From NCBI GenBank assembly GCA_011390205.1, contig JAABSX010000001.1, positions 124,001 to 188,000 on the forward strand: 64,000 nucleotides of DNA. Direction: 5' to 3'. The notes beneath the pieces were generated by a model. It searched no databases. It was given only the letters and a program-made list of their open reading frames with translations, and had not been told where the DNA came from. This stretch comes from Microscillaceae bacterium (lineage in GTDB: Bacteria; Bacteroidota; Bacteroidia; Cytophagales; Microscillaceae). Each line of letters starts with the position of its first letter. The stretch's first letter is position 1. Positions 62,714 through 64,000 of the stretch are shown here, one piece after another. The translations under genes were made by a program, and so were the position numbers.

Positions 62714-63529
62714 ATGAATTCTAAAGAAGAAGAGGGTCAGAGCCCTTATTATTATGAAATGACACAAGGCAAAGCCCCTTCTTGGCTGCTCCTCTCCACA
62801 GAGATAGCACGCACAAGCATTGGTTTTGGAGCTTATTTTGCGTCTTTTCCTCTTTTACAAATGAGCCCAATGGGAGATGGACACCCTGTATTGGTATTGC
62901 CAGGTTTTTTGACCAATGATGCCGTTACTACTCCTTTGCGTCTTTTCTTGAAGGGCCGAGGCTATGAGGCAAAGCCCTGGGACCTGGGCAACAACCTAGC
63001 CCACTATGATGTGCTAGACAGGCAGCTAAACCACATGGTCAAAGACCTTTATGAGGTTTATGGGCGAAAGGTAAGTGTCATAGGCTGGAGTGCAGGTGGG
63101 ATTTTTGCACGTGCATTGGGGCATACTTCCAAGGATTATGTCCGGCAGGTGATTACTTTAGGTTCGCCTTTTCGTGGCATCAAAGACAAAACCAACATTG
63201 AGGGAATCTTGGGCTGGGTTACGGGAAAGCACCCTGCCAACATTGACAGGGTCATCTTAGAGCGTGCTTCTGAGCCGCCTCCTGTGCCGAGTACTGCCAT
63301 TTTCACAAAAATGGATGGTGTAGTATCTTGGCAATCTTGCAAAGACAAACATTTAGATGCACAGACAGAGAATGTGGAAGTGATAGCAAGCCACCTTGAT
63401 TTGGGTTTTAACCCGATGGTGCTGCATTGCATTGCTGACCGTCTGGCACAGCCCGAAGATAATTGGAAGCCTTACAGCCCTCCCGTGTGGTCTCAATGGC
63501 TTACTTTTTTCCCTTGGGAGCTTTTATGA
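62714..63529 (+). CDS. lipase-like alpha/beta hydrolase
   Basis: A 271-residue alpha/beta hydrolase without a signal peptide. The oxyanion region is VLVLPGFLTNDAVT. The nucleophile Ser126 lies in VIGWSAGGIFAR, the acid is probably in IFTKMDGVVSWQ and the His in IASHLDLGFNP. It resembles the PGAP1/LCAT-like esterase branch seen in many Bacteroidota and Proteobacteria. Its substrate, perhaps a lipid or polyhydroxyalkanoate, is not known. It may be the last gene of the unit begun at 60051. Confidence 0.8.
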   Translation: MNSKEEEGQSPYYYEMTQGKAPSWLLLSTEIARTSIGFGAYFASFPLLQMSPMGDGHPVLVLPGFLTNDAVTTPLRLFLKGRGYEAKPWDLGNNLAHYDVLDRQLNHMVKDLYEVYGRKVSVIGWSAGGIFARALGHTSKDYVRQVITLGSPFRGIKDKTNIEGILGWVTGKHPANIDRVILERASEPPPVPSTAIFTKMDGVVSWQSCKDKHLDAQTENVEVIASHLDLGFNPMVLHCIADRLAQPEDNWKPYSPPVWSQWLTFFPWELL

Positions 63530-63714
63530 AACGGACAAAGCGAGGTTAGAGAAGTATCCCTGTGCCATAAATTCATAGAAGTGTCCACTTATTACCGAGG
63601 GTACAGGGGGATGTATGCTAGAGTGTTTGGATAAGATGTGCATTGAGTATATTTTTATTTCATTCAGTCATGCAGCAATTCAAAGCCCTTGATTTACAGC
63701 AGAAAATAGATTTT

Positions 63715-63746
63715 ACGAAATGACAGAGCAATTCCTGTCATTTCGT
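63715..63746. repeat. perfect 12-bp inverted repeat joined to the palindromic unit
   Basis: ACGAAATGACAG (63715-63726) and CTGTCATTTCGT (63735-63746), 8-nt loop, extendable to 16 bp with one wobble. The right arm overlaps the left end of repeat copy 2. The 17-bp segments starting at 63720 and 63798 (ATGACARARCAATTCCT) are also direct repeats, so the unit seems partly duplicated in tandem. Confidence 0.6.
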
Positions 63747-63803
63747 AGAAATTTGAAAGTGTGGTAAAAGCGACACAGTATAGTAGATGCCCACGGCATG
63801 ACA
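63736..63803 (-). repeat. dispersed palindromic repeat, copy 2
   Basis: 68 bp that, read on the minus strand, align end to end with 29588-29656: TGTCATGCCGTGGGCATCTA at the left and TTCTACGAAATGACA at the right, with a CTATA and a CTTTCA in the middle at like places. It has diverged more than copy 1, and lies in the gap between the hydrolase and ogt genes. Confidence 0.6.
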
Positions 63804-63836
63804 AAACAATTCCTACCATACTTTTCAGTATTTCAC

Positions 63837-64000
63837 TCAAAACAAACTAAACTGCTGCTCTGGCAAGGCATTTTCTAGCTTGAGTAGTTTCTTTTTGGCT
63901 TCTAAGCCTCCTGCATAGCCTACCAAACTTCCATCGCTGCCTATGATTCGGTGGCAAGGCACGATGATAGAAAGTGCATTTGCTCCGTTGGCAGTGGCTA
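63837..64000 (-). CDS. ogt: methylated-DNA--protein-cysteine methyltransferase, 5' end outside window
   Basis: The last 53 codons of the gene can be read on the minus strand from the window edge to the TGA at 63839-63837. They contain the active-site motif [12 protein letters not shown], with the methyl-accepting Cys, followed by [18 protein letters not shown]. This is the C-terminal part of O6-alkylguanine DNA alkyltransferase, which moves the methyl group from O6-methylguanine to itself. The catalytic half is present; its start lies past 64000. Confidence 0.93.
   Translation of the reverse strand, partial: ATANGANALSIIVPCHRIIGSDGSLVGYAGGLEAKKKLLKLENALPEQQFSLF

Larger units (their letters stand above)
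63530..63836. other. 307-bp intergenic region with palindromic repeats
   Basis: Holds no gene. It contains the second copy of the dispersed palindrome (63736-63803) and an adjoining inverted repeat (63715-63746). The rest is AT-rich. Confidence 0.55.

Noticed and set aside
1-64000. tRNA, rRNA, CRISPR array, insertion sequence or prophage
   Set aside because: None was found by reading all intergenic stretches; no T-loop-like, spacer-repeat or transposase signal seen.

Overview
The window looks like chromosome from a member of the Bacteroidota, probably a Cytophagales-type gliding bacterium. The evidence is a PorP/SprF-type type IX secretion protein, a DUF4129/DUF4350 pair, a malic enzyme fused to phosphotransacetylase, the birA/rsfS-ftsH-LUD-lpxH block, a BtuB/BtuG-like cobalamin locus, almost no Shine-Dalgarno sequences, and several good matches to the Bacteroidota -7 promoter box TAnnTTTG. 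I see no tRNA, rRNA, CRISPR array, insertion sequence or prophage. Species assignment is inference only.

Layout. 1-5.6 kb: the end of a multi-PAS protein whose last PAS looks FixL-like, a very basic small secreted protein, a DUF4350/DUF4129 pair, a methyltransferase and a DUF7873-like gene. 5.9-8.1 kb: two AT-rich lipoprotein genes (YHYH protein and sulfatase). 8.5-19 kb: maeB, an AsmA-like giant, a TPR protein, a carboxypeptidase-regulatory-domain protein and mutS. 19-24 kb: a SpoIIE/PP2C phosphatase, then a minus-strand run of truncated haemoglobin, cupin, MscS channel and a membrane-anchored EEP phosphatase. 23.9-24.25 kb holds a possible structured RNA. 25-29.6 kb: a radical SAM protein with an unusual CX4CX2C cluster motif and a Pif1-like helicase, flanked by direct repeats. 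29.9-34.7 kb: pyrB and dnaB, the latter carrying two inteins. 34.8-41.5 kb: porP/sprF and birA, and the divergent rsfS-ftsH-LUD-lpxH operon. 41.5-48.3 kb: an L,D-transpeptidase, an SMP-30 protein, a large tricorn-like S41 protease, and two decayed genes (43.7-44.4 and 48.0-48.3 kb). 48.3-54 kb: queA, a penicillin acylase-family lipoprotein, a MESH1-like HD hydrolase, a class II aldolase-family protein and a CWC-DUF5522 fusion. 54-57.4 kb: a btuG-like lipoprotein and btuB behind a cobalamin riboswitch. 57.5-64 kb: a methyltransferase, TPR proteins, a small membrane protein, a lipase-like hydrolase and the end of ogt.

How the parts relate. Most of the window is ordinary core and envelope metabolism. 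The least ordinary parts are the doubly intein-split replicative helicase (one intein with an apparently disabled endonuclease motif), the rSAM-Pif1 pair bounded by repeats, a dispersed ~69-bp palindromic repeat present at 29.6 and 63.7 kb (one copy supplies the stop codon of the Pif1 gene), a haem-PAS signature without a following kinase, and a multi-helix intergenic segment ending in a strong terminator. All statements on function are from sequence reading alone; no search was run.
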